In this document: positions 1 through 8,183 of the stretch, piece after piece | Layout of the letters: every line of letters starts with the position of its first letter | Position numbering within the stretch: the stretch's first letter is position 1 | NCBI RefSeq assembly: GCF_900141905.1 | Contig: NZ_FQZF01000005.1 | Location: 1 to 64,000 of the forward strand | From: Muricoccus roseus | GTDB taxonomy: Bacteria > Pseudomonadota > Alphaproteobacteria > Acetobacterales > Acetobacteraceae | Direction of reading: 5' to 3' | DNA: 64,000 nt | The notes under the pieces: model-generated | Databases searched by the model: none | What the model was told of the DNA's origin: nothing | Seen by the model: only the letters and a program-made list of their open reading frames with translations | Position numbers and translations under genes: made by a program

Positions 1-1301
1 GTCGAGGCCGAGGACAGCGTCCGCACCATCTCCCCCGCGCGCTCCTGGAAGCCGCGCACCAGGCCCTCCATCTGCGCCGCCCGCGCCTCACGCGAAGCGC
101 GGGAGGCCTCCGCCTCGGCCTCCAGCCGCCGCTGCGCCACGGAATTCACGCGCAGCACCTCAATGGCGCCCGCCATCTCCCCGACCTCATCCTGGCGACC
201 GCGATGGGGCAGGTCGATCTCGAGATCGCCGGCAGCGATCCGGCCCACCTCGCCGGTCAGCTCCCGCACCGGGCTGACCAGCCGGTGAAGCAGCAGCATG
301 ACGCCGGCCGCGGCCAGCAGAAGCGCCAGACCGGCCAGCGCGAGGCTGCCCAGCAGGCGCGTGCGCGCAGCCGCCGCGGCGGCATCGCCCTTCTCCATGG
401 CCGCGTCCAGCGCGGCGTCCCGCAGCGGCAGCACCTGGGTCAGCGCGGGAACGGTCCAGCGCGCGTAGTCCTGGGCGCTGCTCGGCCAGGAGGGCGCTCC
501 GGGCTGCCCGAGGGAGGCGAGGGCCGCGTCGACAAAGGCGCGGTAGCGCGGCTCGCTCCCGCGGACATAATCGGCCTCCATCCTCGCAAGCACGGCCGTC
601 AGCTCCGGATCGTCCTGCGCCCCGGTCAGGCGGCGTGCCGTCTCCAGCGCCATCTCGATCCGGCCGTTCAGGCGAAGGGCGTTGGCGATGCTCGCCACGG
701 TGACGGGCTGCCCGCCCATCCAGGCGTTGATGACCAGGCTTCGCACGCCGAGCTCGTTGCGCAGCGTCATCGCCCCACGCGCGATCTCGGTCAGCAGCGC
801 CACCGCCGGGGCCGCGAGGCCGATCCGCTGCTCGGCGCTGCGCGCCACGCCTTCGAGCCCGTCGAGCACCTCCGCCCGGCCCGCGATCAGGTCGGAGACG
901 AGGCGCGGGTCCCCCTCGCGCCCGTTGCGGGCGAGAAGATCGGAGACGCGGCTGCGCAGGAGATTGAACTTGCGCGTGGATTCGTCGATCGGGCGCGGAT
1001 CCAGCCCTTCCGCCACCACATCCCGCCGCGCGGCTTCCAGCAGGGCGTCGCTGGCACGGCGGCTCGCCTGCAACTCCGCCGGATCAGCCGCGCCGGTGCG
1101 TGCGGCGGCGCTGAGCTGACCGCTCTCGACCGCGATGGCCGTCATGCCACGCATCGTCCCGTTCAGCACACGCGTGGCATAGGTCGCGCGCTCCGCGCGC
1201 TCCCAGTTGCTCCAGGCCAGCCAGGAGTTCCAGCCGAGCCCGGCGAGGCCGGGCAAGGCCACGGCGGTGATACCCGCGAGCAAAAGGGTCCGGATGCGCA
1301 T
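1..1301 (-). CDS. methyl-accepting chemotaxis protein, N-terminal part (cut by window edge)
   Basis: The reading frame is open from an ATG at 1301 to the left edge (433 codons), so the C-terminal signalling domain is missing. The start has a strong ribosome binding site, GGAGGAG five bases upstream. The protein begins with a hydrophobic helix (about residues 5-25), followed by about 290 mostly helical residues expected to be periplasmic. A second very hydrophobic segment follows at about 318-340, then a HAMP-like region with the motif RIAAGDLEIDLP and a QDEVGEMAGAIE stretch, then a coiled coil. This is the usual layout of a membrane chemoreceptor. The family passes ligand signals to CheA, but the ligand cannot be told. 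A HAMP-containing sensor kinase or cyclase is the main alternative, because the output domain is not visible. Confidence 0.8.
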   Translation of the reverse strand, partial: MRIRTLLLAGITAVALPGLAGLGWNSWLAWSNWERAERATYATRVLNGTMRGMTAIAVESGQLSAAARTGAADPAELQASRRASDALLEAARRDVVAEGLDPRPIDESTRKFNLLRSRVSDLLARNGREGDPRLVSDLIAGRAEVLDGLEGVARSAEQRIGLAAPAVALLTEIARGAMTLRNELGVRSLVINAWMGGQPVTVASIANALRLNGRIEMALETARRLTGAQDDPELTAVLARMEADYVRGSEPRYRAFVDAALASLGQPGAPSWPSSAQDYARWTVPALTQVLPLRDAALDAAMEKGDAAAAAARTRLLGSLALAGLALLLAAAGVMLLLHRLVSPVRELTGEVGRIAAGDLEIDLPHRGRQDEVGEMAGAIEVLRVNSVAQRRLEAEAEASRASREARAAQMEGLVRGFQERAGEMVRTLSSAS

Positions 1302-1350
1302 CGCCACTCCTCCGAATGCGCGCGGATCATCCTTCGTTCGGGTTAGGCCG

Positions 1351-1376
1351 CCGTAAACACGGGGCGCCGAAGCGCC
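1351..1376 (-). terminator. weak hairpin pair after ycjF
   Basis: Just past the ycjF stop the minus strand reads GGCGC-TTCG-GCGCC, a five-pair stem with a UUCG loop, followed at once by CCGT-GTTT-ACGG. There is no clear T tract. The pair could end the lpx/ycj transcript before the chemoreceptor gene, but this is only suggestive. Confidence 0.3.
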
Positions 1377-1380
1377 GGTT

Positions 1381-2250
1381 TTAGCCCCGCGGCAGGATTC
1401 GGCAGGCCGCGGCCGTGGCGCGGGCCAGGGTGATCAGGCGCCGCGCGGCAACCGCCCCGGTCGCTGCCTCGCCCACTACATGGCCGACCAGCGGGTTGGT
1501 GACGATGGCGCGCACCGCCGCGTCCGTTGCCACCTCGGTGGCGGCGACGGTGGCCGCATCGAAGGCCGCGCGGCGCAGCAGCGATGCGGTGGCGGCGATC
1601 CCCGGCCGCATGCCGTGCAGCGCGGCGACCTGCCGCACCAGCCGCAATCCGCGCCAGCCCACCACCAGCGCGTCCAGCGCCGGAGAGGGGCTGATGGCGG
1701 TGGCCGCGAAGCCTTGCATGGCGGCCAGCCGGCCCAGCGCGCGCGATTCGGCATCTAGCGCGGCCAGCGGGCCGGTTTCGAGCAATCCGCGCAGCGCCGC
1801 GAGATCCGGCGCCTCCCGCAGGGCGGGCAGGATGGGGGCGGCGAGCGGGATGGGCGCGGCCCAGGCCAGCACATGCAACTTGGCCGCCGCGAAATCCCCG
1901 CGCGCGAAGGCGAGGCGGGCTGCATCCACCTCCCGCAGCATGAACAGCGCGCGGAACTCCCGGATCACGGCCCAGAGGATCGCGCCGAAGCCGCCCAGCG
2001 CCACGGCGAGGGTGAGCCAGCCCAGCCAGGCGGCGCGCAGGAACTGCTCGGCCACGTAATTCCCGGCCGCGAGGCCGGAGAAGCCGAGGATCAGCGCCGC
2101 CACGCCGATCGCCAGCAGAGACAGCGTCGAAAGCCCCGCCGAAGGCAGGGCCACGGGATCGGTCCCGGCCTCCCAGGCTAGGTCGATGCGGGCGGGGCCG
2201 GCCTCCTCCTCCAGGTGGATTCGGGGCGGGCGGGGGGCGGTCTCGCTCAT
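1381..2250 (-). CDS. YcjF/DUF697 family membrane protein
   Basis: A 289-residue protein with an acidic, proline-rich N-terminus, two hydrophobic segments (about residues 41-63 and 73-95) and a helical Ala/Arg-rich C-terminal half ending in repeated small-residue helices. This matches the YcjF (TIGR01620/DUF697) layout. In proteobacteria YcjF-type genes sit beside ycjX, as here: ycjX lies 33 bp upstream on the same strand. The pair is linked to envelope or phage-shock-type stress in enterobacteria, but its molecular job is not known. The family call rests on both the layout and the ycjX neighbour. Taken alone the sequence is a generic two-helix inner-membrane protein. Confidence 0.75.
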   Translation of the reverse strand: MSETAPRPPRIHLEEEAGPARIDLAWEAGTDPVALPSAGLSTLSLLAIGVAALILGFSGLAAGNYVAEQFLRAAWLGWLTLAVALGGFGAILWAVIREFRALFMLREVDAARLAFARGDFAAAKLHVLAWAAPIPLAAPILPALREAPDLAALRGLLETGPLAALDAESRALGRLAAMQGFAATAISPSPALDALVVGWRGLRLVRQVAALHGMRPGIAATASLLRRAAFDAATVAATEVATDAAVRAIVTNPLVGHVVGEAATGAVAARRLITLARATAAACRILPRG

Positions 2251-2283
2251 GGCGGGAAGGGATATGGCCCGGGCGATGCCGGA

Positions 2284-3681
2284 TTACAGCGCATCGCCGA
2301 GCAGGGTGGAGAGCAGCGCGTCCAGCCCGAGATGCGGAACGCCCCCGCGGCCATCGGGGTCCAGCCCGGGCGGGCGGAAGACCGGCATCTGGAAATAGGG
2401 GGCGCTCCAGAAGCTCTCCGGCGGGCGGCGGACGGGGACGAGCCCGGGATCCACCGTGGCCCAACGGCCATTCTCCAGCAGGATACCGCGCACCGCCGGT
2501 GCGGGACGGCCGCCATGCAGCGCCGTCGCCTCCTGGGTGCAGCGGATCGCGGCCACGGCATGGACGGACACGGCGGCGCCCGCGATCTCGGCGCGCCGGC
2601 GTGGCGCGTCCACCAGGTCGGAGAGGAGCGAGGCGAGGCTGTCGCGGCTCACCTCGGGCACGTGGTCCGCCTTGGCGGCAGCGAAGGCCACCCGGGCGAT
2701 TCCGGCCCCCGTCAGCAGGTCCAGCCAGCCCCGCCCGTAGCGCAGCGTGGCCGAGATGGCGGCCAGTGCCTCGGCCGTATCCTCGAAGGCCTCCCGCCCG
2801 GCATGGAGGGCGCCCAGCACGTCCACCAGCACCACCTGGCGGTCGAAGCGGCGGAAGACGGGATCGAGGAAGCGGTCCCGCTGGTCCCGCAGATAGGCCT
2901 CGTGCCGCCGGGCCAGCAGCTCGCCCAACGGCGAGTTCCGCGCCGCAGCCGGCAGGGGGAAGAACCAGAGCAGCGGTGCGTCGCCCGAAGGGCCGGGGTT
3001 GAGGAAACGGCCGGGCTGGAGGAAGCGCAGCCCCAGCTCGTCGCGGGCGGTGAGCAGGAAGCGGCGGTAGAGCTGATGGCCCCGGCGGGCCAGGGAATCC
3101 TCGGCGGGCGCCGTTGCGGGCAGCGACCGGGCGAAGGCCAGGAACTCGGCTGCCGGGTCCGCCCGCACGCCTGTGGAAATCCGGGCCAGGGTCGCCTCCG
3201 ACCACTCGGAAAAATCCTGCGCGAACATGGGCAGGTCGAGCAGCCATTCGCCGGGATAGTCGAGCAGGTCGAGCGTCACCTCGCGATCCGGCAGGAGCTG
3301 GCCATAGACCCCCCGGCGGCGGAGCGTCAGCGACAGGGAGAGGGTGGAGAGGTCCTCGGTCCGGGCCGGCCATTGGGGCGGGTCCGCCGCCAGCGCGGCC
3401 AGATGCGCCTCGGCATCGAAACGCGGCGTTGCCTCCACCCCGGGCGGGATGGCACGCGCGCCCCGCAGCCGGCCGGAGGTCGCCTCCAGGGCGGGCAGGG
3501 TGCGCCTCCCCTGCCCTGCCGCCACGAGATTGGCGACGAGGGAGGTGAGGAACACCGTCTTGCCCGCCCGCGAGAGCCCCGTGACGGCGAGCCGCAGGCG
3601 CTCCTTCCCCGCAAGGCCGAGCGCCGCCTCCCCCGTGCGGGAGGCGGCGTCGGTGATCAGGCGGATGGGGTCGGGCAGCAC
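2284..3681 (-). CDS. YcjX family P-loop GTPase-like protein (DUF463)
   Basis: A 465-residue protein, the normal length for the YcjX/DUF463 family. The Walker A motif GLSRAGKT is at residues 35-42, and DLLDYPGEWLLDLP near residue 135 is the conserved switch-like segment of the family. The start is GTG at 3681, four bases after the gloA stop, so translation is probably coupled to gloA. YcjX proteins are predicted nucleotide-binding stress proteins that act with the membrane protein YcjF, encoded next. Their substrate is unknown. Placement at the end of the lpx run suggests co-transcription with lipid A genes, which is an inference from spacing only. Confidence 0.85.
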   Translation of the reverse strand: MLPDPIRLITDAASRTGEAALGLAGKERLRLAVTGLSRAGKTVFLTSLVANLVAAGQGRRTLPALEATSGRLRGARAIPPGVEATPRFDAEAHLAALAADPPQWPARTEDLSTLSLSLTLRRRGVYGQLLPDREVTLDLLDYPGEWLLDLPMFAQDFSEWSEATLARISTGVRADPAAEFLAFARSLPATAPAEDSLARRGHQLYRRFLLTARDELGLRFLQPGRFLNPGPSGDAPLLWFFPLPAAARNSPLGELLARRHEAYLRDQRDRFLDPVFRRFDRQVVLVDVLGALHAGREAFEDTAEALAAISATLRYGRGWLDLLTGAGIARVAFAAAKADHVPEVSRDSLASLLSDLVDAPRRRAEIAGAAVSVHAVAAIRCTQEATALHGGRPAPAVRGILLENGRWATVDPGLVPVRRPPESFWSAPYFQMPVFRPPGLDPDGRGGVPHLGLDALLSTLLGDAL

Positions 3682-3685
3682 GCGG

Positions 3686-4090
3686 TCAGGCGCGCTGGAT
3701 CAGCTCGATCTTGTAGCCGTCCGGGTCCTCGACGAAGGCGATGATGGTCGTGCCGTGCTTCACCGGCCCGGCCTCGCGCACCACCTTGCCGCCCTCGGCC
3801 CGGATGCGCTCGCAGGCGGCGGCCACATCGGGCACGCCGATGGCGAGATGCCCGAAGGCCCCGCCCATCTCGTACTTCTCGACGCCGTAGTTGTAGGTCA
3901 GCTCGATCTCGGCCTCGCCGGCCGCGTTGCCGCCATAGCCGAGGAAGGCAAGGGTGTACTGGCCCGCGGGCACGTCGTTCCGCCGCAGCTCCTTCATGCC
4001 GAACATCTTCGTGTAGAAGGCGATGCTGCGCTCCAGGTCCCCGACCCGGATCATGGTGTGGAGGAACTTGCCCTTCGGGGTGTCGCTCAT
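3686..4090 (-). CDS. gloA: lactoylglutathione lyase (glyoxalase I)
   Basis: A 134-residue vicinal-oxygen-chelate protein that follows bacterial glyoxalase I closely. It converts the hemithioacetal of methylglyoxal and glutathione to S-lactoylglutathione. The four metal ligands expected from the E. coli enzyme are visible as His11 (LHTMIRV), Glu63 (EIELTYN), His81 (FGHLAIGV) and Glu129 (YKIELIQ). The motif [11 protein letters not shown] and the end [12 protein letters not shown] are typical of the nickel-type enzyme. The gene overlaps the lpxI stop by four bases (ATGA), which implies translational coupling to the lipid A cluster. That is an unusual partner for a detoxification gene. Confidence 0.95.
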   Translation of the reverse strand: MSDTPKGKFLHTMIRVGDLERSIAFYTKMFGMKELRRNDVPAGQYTLAFLGYGGNAAGEAEIELTYNYGVEKYEMGGAFGHLAIGVPDVAAACERIRAEGGKVVREAGPVKHGTTIIAFVEDPDGYKIELIQRA

Positions 4091-4947
4091 GTCGCGGCTC
4101 CTGTGCTTGCCGCCCGCACATGGTCATCCGGGCGGATGGCGAGAAGGAAGAGCCCGGCGGAATCCGCCTGCTCCACCATCCTTTCACGATCGACCAGCAG
4201 CGCGCCCTCGGCTTCGAAGGCGATGCCGGCCAGCCCGGCGGCGATGGCGCCCGCGACGGTGCGCGGGCCGAGCGCCGGCAGGTCCAGCTCGCGGTCCTGG
4301 CCGGGCTTGACCAGCTTCACCAGCACGCCGCCGGGCCCCTCGCGCCGCAGCTCCCGCGCGCGGGCGAGCATGGCATCCGTGCCCTCGATCGCCTCCACGG
4401 CGAGCACCAGCCCCTGCTGCACCACGGCCCCCTGCCCGACATCGGCCGCGCCCAGGGCGCGCACGACCAGGATGCCCCGCCGGATATCGGTGAGCGCCGT
4501 GGCGTCCGGCGCGGCCCGCGTCAGCAGCCCCGGCGGGGACTGCGCCTGGTTCAGGAAGCGCGCGGGGCCGATCGGCTCGAAGCCCTCATCCTGCAGCGCC
4601 TGGCGGATGGCGCTCAGCAGGCTGTCATCCCCGCCGAAGGCCCGCATGCCGATGCGGGCGATGAGCTTCGCCGCCCCGGCATCGGGGCGCAGCGAGAGGA
4701 AGGAGGGGCGCCGGACATCACCGACGAGGACGATCTGCCGCGCGCCGCTGGCCCGCAGCCAGTCCAGCGCCTGGCCCGCGGCGCCCAAGCGGATGGTGAG
4801 GGTGCGCTCCCCGGCCCATTCCGCCGGCTTCGCGAAGCCCTCCAGCAGCACGGCCACGAAGGGGCGGCCCATGGCGCGGCAGGCGGCGGCCACGCGCAAC
4901 GGCATGGCGCCGCCACCGGCGACGATGGCGACGGGTGCCTGGTTCAT
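4087..4947 (-). CDS. lpxI: UDP-2,3-diacylglucosamine pyrophosphatase LpxI
   Basis: A 286-residue protein of the LpxI (DUF1009) family, which hydrolyses UDP-2,3-diacylglucosamine to lipid X in lipid A synthesis in alphaproteobacteria that lack LpxH. The N-terminus [15 protein letters not shown] and the segment [18 protein letters not shown] fit the family's first domain. The C-terminal half, with [20 protein letters not shown] and [12 protein letters not shown], fits the catalytic domain. It lies 40 bp downstream of lpxA, as in other alphaproteobacteria. lpxB usually follows lpxI, but here gloA does instead. Confidence 0.93.
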   Translation of the reverse strand: MNQAPVAIVAGGGAMPLRVAAACRAMGRPFVAVLLEGFAKPAEWAGERTLTIRLGAAGQALDWLRASGARQIVLVGDVRRPSFLSLRPDAGAAKLIARIGMRAFGGDDSLLSAIRQALQDEGFEPIGPARFLNQAQSPPGLLTRAAPDATALTDIRRGILVVRALGAADVGQGAVVQQGLVLAVEAIEGTDAMLARARELRREGPGGVLVKLVKPGQDRELDLPALGPRTVAGAIAAGLAGIAFEAEGALLVDRERMVEQADSAGLFLLAIRPDDHVRAASTGAAT

Positions 4948-4987
4948 CGGCTGGGGGTCATCGGCTCAGGGTCGGGGGCGCAGGAAG

Positions 4988-5809
4988 TCAGGCCGCTTCG
5001 GCCTCGGCGGCCTCGTCGGTCTGGCGGCCCGCGCGCATCAGCCCGCGCCGGCTCGATGCCTCGATGAAGGCGAGGATCTCGGCCACCTGGGGCTGGCTGC
5101 CCTGGTCCTGCGCCACCAGCGCCATGCGGGCATCGAAGGTGCCGCGGCCGAGGAACAGGCCGCGATAGGCCGCGCGAAGGGCGTTGATCGCCTCCCGCCC
5201 GAAGCCCCGGCGCTTGAGGCCGATGAGGTTCAGCCCGATCAGCCGGGCGCGGTTGCCCATGCAGGAGCCGAATGGGATCACGTCCCGCTCCACCCCGCTC
5301 ATGCCGCCGATCACGGCCTGACGGCCGATGCGGACGGATTGGTGGATCGCCGTGCCGCCGCCGACGAAGACGTTGTCGCCGATATGCACATGCCCGCCGA
5401 GCATGACGTTATTGGCGAGGATCACGCGATCCTCGAGCTGGCAGTCATGCCCGACATGGGCGACGCACATGATGAGGCAGTCCGCCCCGACCCGCGTCAC
5501 GCCCTCACCGCCCACGCTGCCGCGATGCACCGTCGCGTGTTCGCGGATGATGCTGCGCGCGCCGACGATCACGCGGGTGGGCTCGCCCTTGTACTTCAGG
5601 TCCTGCGGCGGCAGCCCGACCGAGGCGAAGGGCAGCACCTGGACGCCCTCGGCGAGATCGGTGATGCCGTCGATCACGGCATGGGCGCCGATCTGCACGC
5701 CCTCGCCGATCACGACCTGCGGGCCGACCATCGCATAGGGGCCGATGGTGGCCGAGGCCGCGATGGACGCGCCCTCCGCCACGATCGCGGTGGGGTGGAT
5801 GTTGGTCAC
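4988..5809 (-). CDS. lpxA: acyl-ACP-UDP-N-acetylglucosamine O-acyltransferase
   Basis: A 273-residue left-handed beta-helix acyltransferase for the first committed step of lipid A synthesis, transfer of a 3-hydroxyacyl chain to UDP-GlcNAc. Hexapeptide repeats (such as ATIGPYAMVGPQVVIGEGVQ) fill the first two thirds. The catalytic histidine is His121 in AHVGHDC, matching His125 of E. coli. The C-terminal helical domain contains the family segment IGLNLIGLKRRGF. The stop-to-start spacing to fabZ upstream is two bases, so the genes form one operon. Length and motifs are normal. Confidence 0.97.
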   Translation of the reverse strand: MTNIHPTAIVAEGASIAASATIGPYAMVGPQVVIGEGVQIGAHAVIDGITDLAEGVQVLPFASVGLPPQDLKYKGEPTRVIVGARSIIREHATVHRGSVGGEGVTRVGADCLIMCVAHVGHDCQLEDRVILANNVMLGGHVHIGDNVFVGGGTAIHQSVRIGRQAVIGGMSGVERDVIPFGSCMGNRARLIGLNLIGLKRRGFGREAINALRAAYRGLFLGRGTFDARMALVAQDQGSQPQVAEILAFIEASSRRGLMRAGRQTDEAAEAEAA

Positions 5810-5811
5810 GC

Positions 5812-6312
5812 TCAGCTGTCCAGGATCATCGCGGCATAGCTGGCTTCGGCGACGACCGCGCCATCCACCTTCGCCTCGGCGGAGAACTTCCAGACGTTCC
5901 CGCGCCGGCGCTCCTGCTTCACATGCACCCGCATCTGGTCGCCGGGGATCACGGGCTTGCGGAACTTCGCGCTGTCGACGGACATGAAATAGACAAGTTT
6001 GCCCCGTGCCTCGGGCCCGAGGGTTTCCACCACCAGCACTCCGGCGGTCTGGGCCATGCTCTCGATGATCATCACGCCCGGGAAGACCGGGTGGCGCGGG
6101 AAGTGGCCCTGGAAGACATGCTCGTTGATCGAGATGTTCTTGATACCCACCGCGCTCTCGCCCGGGATGAGATCAACCACCCGGTCCACCAGCAGGAAGG
6201 GGAAGCGGTGCGGAATCGCCTCCATGATGCGCGCGATATCGAGCGTGCCGCGGGTCTCGCCCGCGCCCGTTGCGCCTTCCGGTGCCTTGCCGTCGTGATC
6301 CGCCATTCTCAA
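5812..6312 (-). CDS. fabZ: 3-hydroxyacyl-ACP dehydratase
   Basis: A 166-residue hot-dog-fold dehydratase of type II fatty acid synthesis, acting on 3-hydroxyacyl-ACP, the same substrate pool used by LpxA and LpxD. The active-site motif GHFPRHPVFPGV carries His70, and the partner Glu84 is in MIIESMAQ. About 20 extra polar residues precede the conserved IMEAIPHRFPFLLVDRV. A second Met at residue 3 is an equally possible start. The gene overlaps the lpxD stop by four bases, so the two are translationally coupled. Confidence 0.96.
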   Translation of the reverse strand: MRMADHDGKAPEGATGAGETRGTLDIARIMEAIPHRFPFLLVDRVVDLIPGESAVGIKNISINEHVFQGHFPRHPVFPGVMIIESMAQTAGVLVVETLGPEARGKLVYFMSVDSAKFRKPVIPGDQMRVHVKQERRRGNVWKFSAEAKVDGAVVAEASYAAMILDS

Positions 6313-7364
6313 TCGCTCGTTTTCTCTTCGGCCGCCCGGTTGGCGGCCTTGGACTGTCCCAGCTTCCGTATCGCCGCGAAGGAGCGCATCGCCTCCCGCA
6401 CCGGGATGGCCGGGCTGCCCAGCACATCCATGCCGGGCGGCACATCCGCCATCACCCCGGCCTGGGCCCCGATCCGCGCGCCGTCCCCGATCTTCAGATG
6501 TCCGCTCATGCCGGCCTGGGCCGCCATGACCACATAGTTGCCCAGCGTGGTGGAGCCGGCGATGCCGGCCTGGGCAACGATGATACAGCCACGCCCCGTC
6601 TGCACATTGTGCCCGAGCATGGCCAGGTTATCCAGCCGCGTGCCGGGACCCACCACCGTATCGTTGCCCGAGCCACGGTCGATGCAGGCATTCGCCCCCA
6701 CCTCCACCCCGTCACCCAGGATCACCCGGCCGAGCTGCGGCACCGTCACATGTTCCCCGCGGCTCGTGGTGGCGAAGCCGAAGCCCTCGCTGCCGATGCG
6801 GCAGCCGGGATTCAACGTCACACGGTCCCCGGCGATGCAGTGGGTTACCGTCACATGCGAGAAGATGCGGCATTCCGCGCCGAAGACGCAGTTGCGGCCG
6901 ATATGGGCGTGCGGCCCGACGATGCAGCGCGCACCAAGCACGGCGCCCGCCTCAATCACCGCATAAGGGCCGATCTCGCAGCCCTCGCCGATCTGAGCGC
7001 CCTCCCCCACCACGGCGGTCGGGTGGCGCGCGCCATTGGCCGCCTCGGGCGGGTGCAGCAGCGTGGCCATGCGCGCGAAGGCCAGCACCGGCGCCGGGGA
7101 GATGAGGGCGATGGTCCCCTGCGGCACCGCATGGGCGTTCTCCGCCGCGAGCACCACGGCGCCCGCGCGGGTTTCGCGCAGGCCGGGCAGCCAGCGGCGG
7201 GCATCGAGGAAGGAGATGTCGTCCGGGCCAGCCGCGTGAAGGGTGGCGACGCCGCTGAAGCGGCGGTCGCCCAGGCCCTCGGGTACCTCGATCCCCGCCG
7301 CCTGCGCGAGCTGCGCGAGCGGCAAGGGGCCTGCGGTGGCGTGGAAGCGGGGATCCGCCGCCAC
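6309..7364 (-). CDS. lpxD: UDP-3-O-(3-hydroxyacyl)glucosamine N-acyltransferase
   Basis: A 351-residue acyltransferase that adds the second hydroxyacyl chain in lipid A synthesis. The N-terminal uridine-binding domain spans about residues 1-105 (DDISFLDARRWLP is its conserved patch). It is followed by a long hexapeptide-repeat beta-helix from about residue 112, with catalytic His252 in LGHNVQTG, and a short C-terminal helix after DVPPGMDVLGSPAIPVREAMR. The gene lies four bases downstream of the OmpH/Skp-like gene in the conserved bamA-ompH-lpxD-fabZ-lpxA order. Confidence 0.97.
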   Translation of the reverse strand: MAADPRFHATAGPLPLAQLAQAAGIEVPEGLGDRRFSGVATLHAAGPDDISFLDARRWLPGLRETRAGAVVLAAENAHAVPQGTIALISPAPVLAFARMATLLHPPEAANGARHPTAVVGEGAQIGEGCEIGPYAVIEAGAVLGARCIVGPHAHIGRNCVFGAECRIFSHVTVTHCIAGDRVTLNPGCRIGSEGFGFATTSRGEHVTVPQLGRVILGDGVEVGANACIDRGSGNDTVVGPGTRLDNLAMLGHNVQTGRGCIIVAQAGIAGSTTLGNYVVMAAQAGMSGHLKIGDGARIGAQAGVMADVPPGMDVLGSPAIPVREAMRSFAAIRKLGQSKAANRAAEEKTSD

Positions 7365-7368
7365 GGGC

Positions 7369-8160
7369 CTAGCGGCGTTGCTGCTGCGCCGGAGCCTGCG
7401 CGGGCCGCTGGGCGGCCGGCTGGTTGCCCCCCTGGCCCTGGGCGGCCGGCTGGGCCGGCGCCTGGCCCTCCGGCGGCAGGGTCACGCTCCGCAGCACGCG
7501 GTTGATCTGGGCGCTGATCTCATCCGTCAGGTCGAAGGGCGCATCGTTGAAGATGACCAGCGGCCGGGGCAGGACGAGGTTCACGTTGCGGCTGGCCGCC
7601 ACCTGGCGGATCACCACCGCCATCGCCTGCTCGATCTCCTGCAGCGCGCCCTGGGCCACCTGCTCGATGGCGCGGGAGCGGTCGCGGAAGACGCGCTGGC
7701 TGTCCGTGATGCGCTCCTGCAGCTCCCGCTCCTTCTGGCGGAGCTGCTCCGGGTTCATCGTCGCGCGCTGGTTGGCGAGCGCCTGCTGCTCCTCGCGCCA
7801 GCGGGTCTGCTCGCGCTGGAGGTCGTCATTCAGCTTCTGCCGGCGCTTCTCGATCTCTTCGCGCACGCCGTTGAAGGCGGTGGAGTTCCGCTGCAGCTCC
7901 GGCACGTCCACGATGCCAATCACGGCGGCCGGCGGCGGCTGGCCCGGGGGCAGCGGCGCCGGGTTCGGGCCAGTCGGGCGCTGGGCCTGCTGCGGCGGGC
8001 GCTGCGGCTGGGCCGGGCGGGGCTGCGCCTGGGCAGGCCGTGCCTGGCCGCCACCCTGCTGCGGCGGGATGAAGAAGCCGGGGTCGGACTGGGCCAGGGC
8101 GGAACCGACCGGCATCAAAAGGGCCGCAAGGGCGGCAAGCGCGGGGCGCGCGGTCATCAT
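7369..8160 (-). CDS. OmpH/Skp-like periplasmic chaperone with Pro/Gln-rich arms
   Basis: A 263-residue protein with a Sec signal peptide ending near ALAQ-S (residue 24). The Skp-like core runs from IGIVDVPELQRNSTAF (about residue 81) through a long charged coiled coil (about 98-190) to LVLPRPLVIFNDAPFDLTDE. Skp keeps unfolded outer-membrane proteins soluble between the Sec translocon and BamA, and the gene sits between bamA and lpxD as expected. It is about 100 residues longer than classical Skp. A Pro/Gln/Ala-rich stretch (about 33-79) precedes the core and a second one (about 230-263) ends the protein. Either of the first two Met codons could be the start. Confidence 0.88.
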   Translation of the reverse strand: MMTARPALAALAALLMPVGSALAQSDPGFFIPPQQGGGQARPAQAQPRPAQPQRPPQQAQRPTGPNPAPLPPGQPPPAAVIGIVDVPELQRNSTAFNGVREEIEKRRQKLNDDLQREQTRWREEQQALANQRATMNPEQLRQKERELQERITDSQRVFRDRSRAIEQVAQGALQEIEQAMAVVIRQVAASRNVNLVLPRPLVIFNDAPFDLTDEISAQINRVLRSVTLPPEGQAPAQPAAQGQGGNQPAAQRPAQAPAQQQRR

Positions 8161-8183
8161 GCGAACTCCAGTCTTCTTCGTTC

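Noticed and set aside
2247-3373. Second minus-strand frame within ycjX and ycjF that looks like a Pro/Gly/Arg-rich protein
   Set aside because: The composition is typical of out-of-frame GC-rich DNA; the real ycjX and ycjF frames contain the P-loop and membrane helices.
3344-5839. Long plus-strand open frame opposite gloA, lpxI and lpxA
   Set aside because: It is a composition shadow of three confident genes, with no domain or good ribosome binding site.
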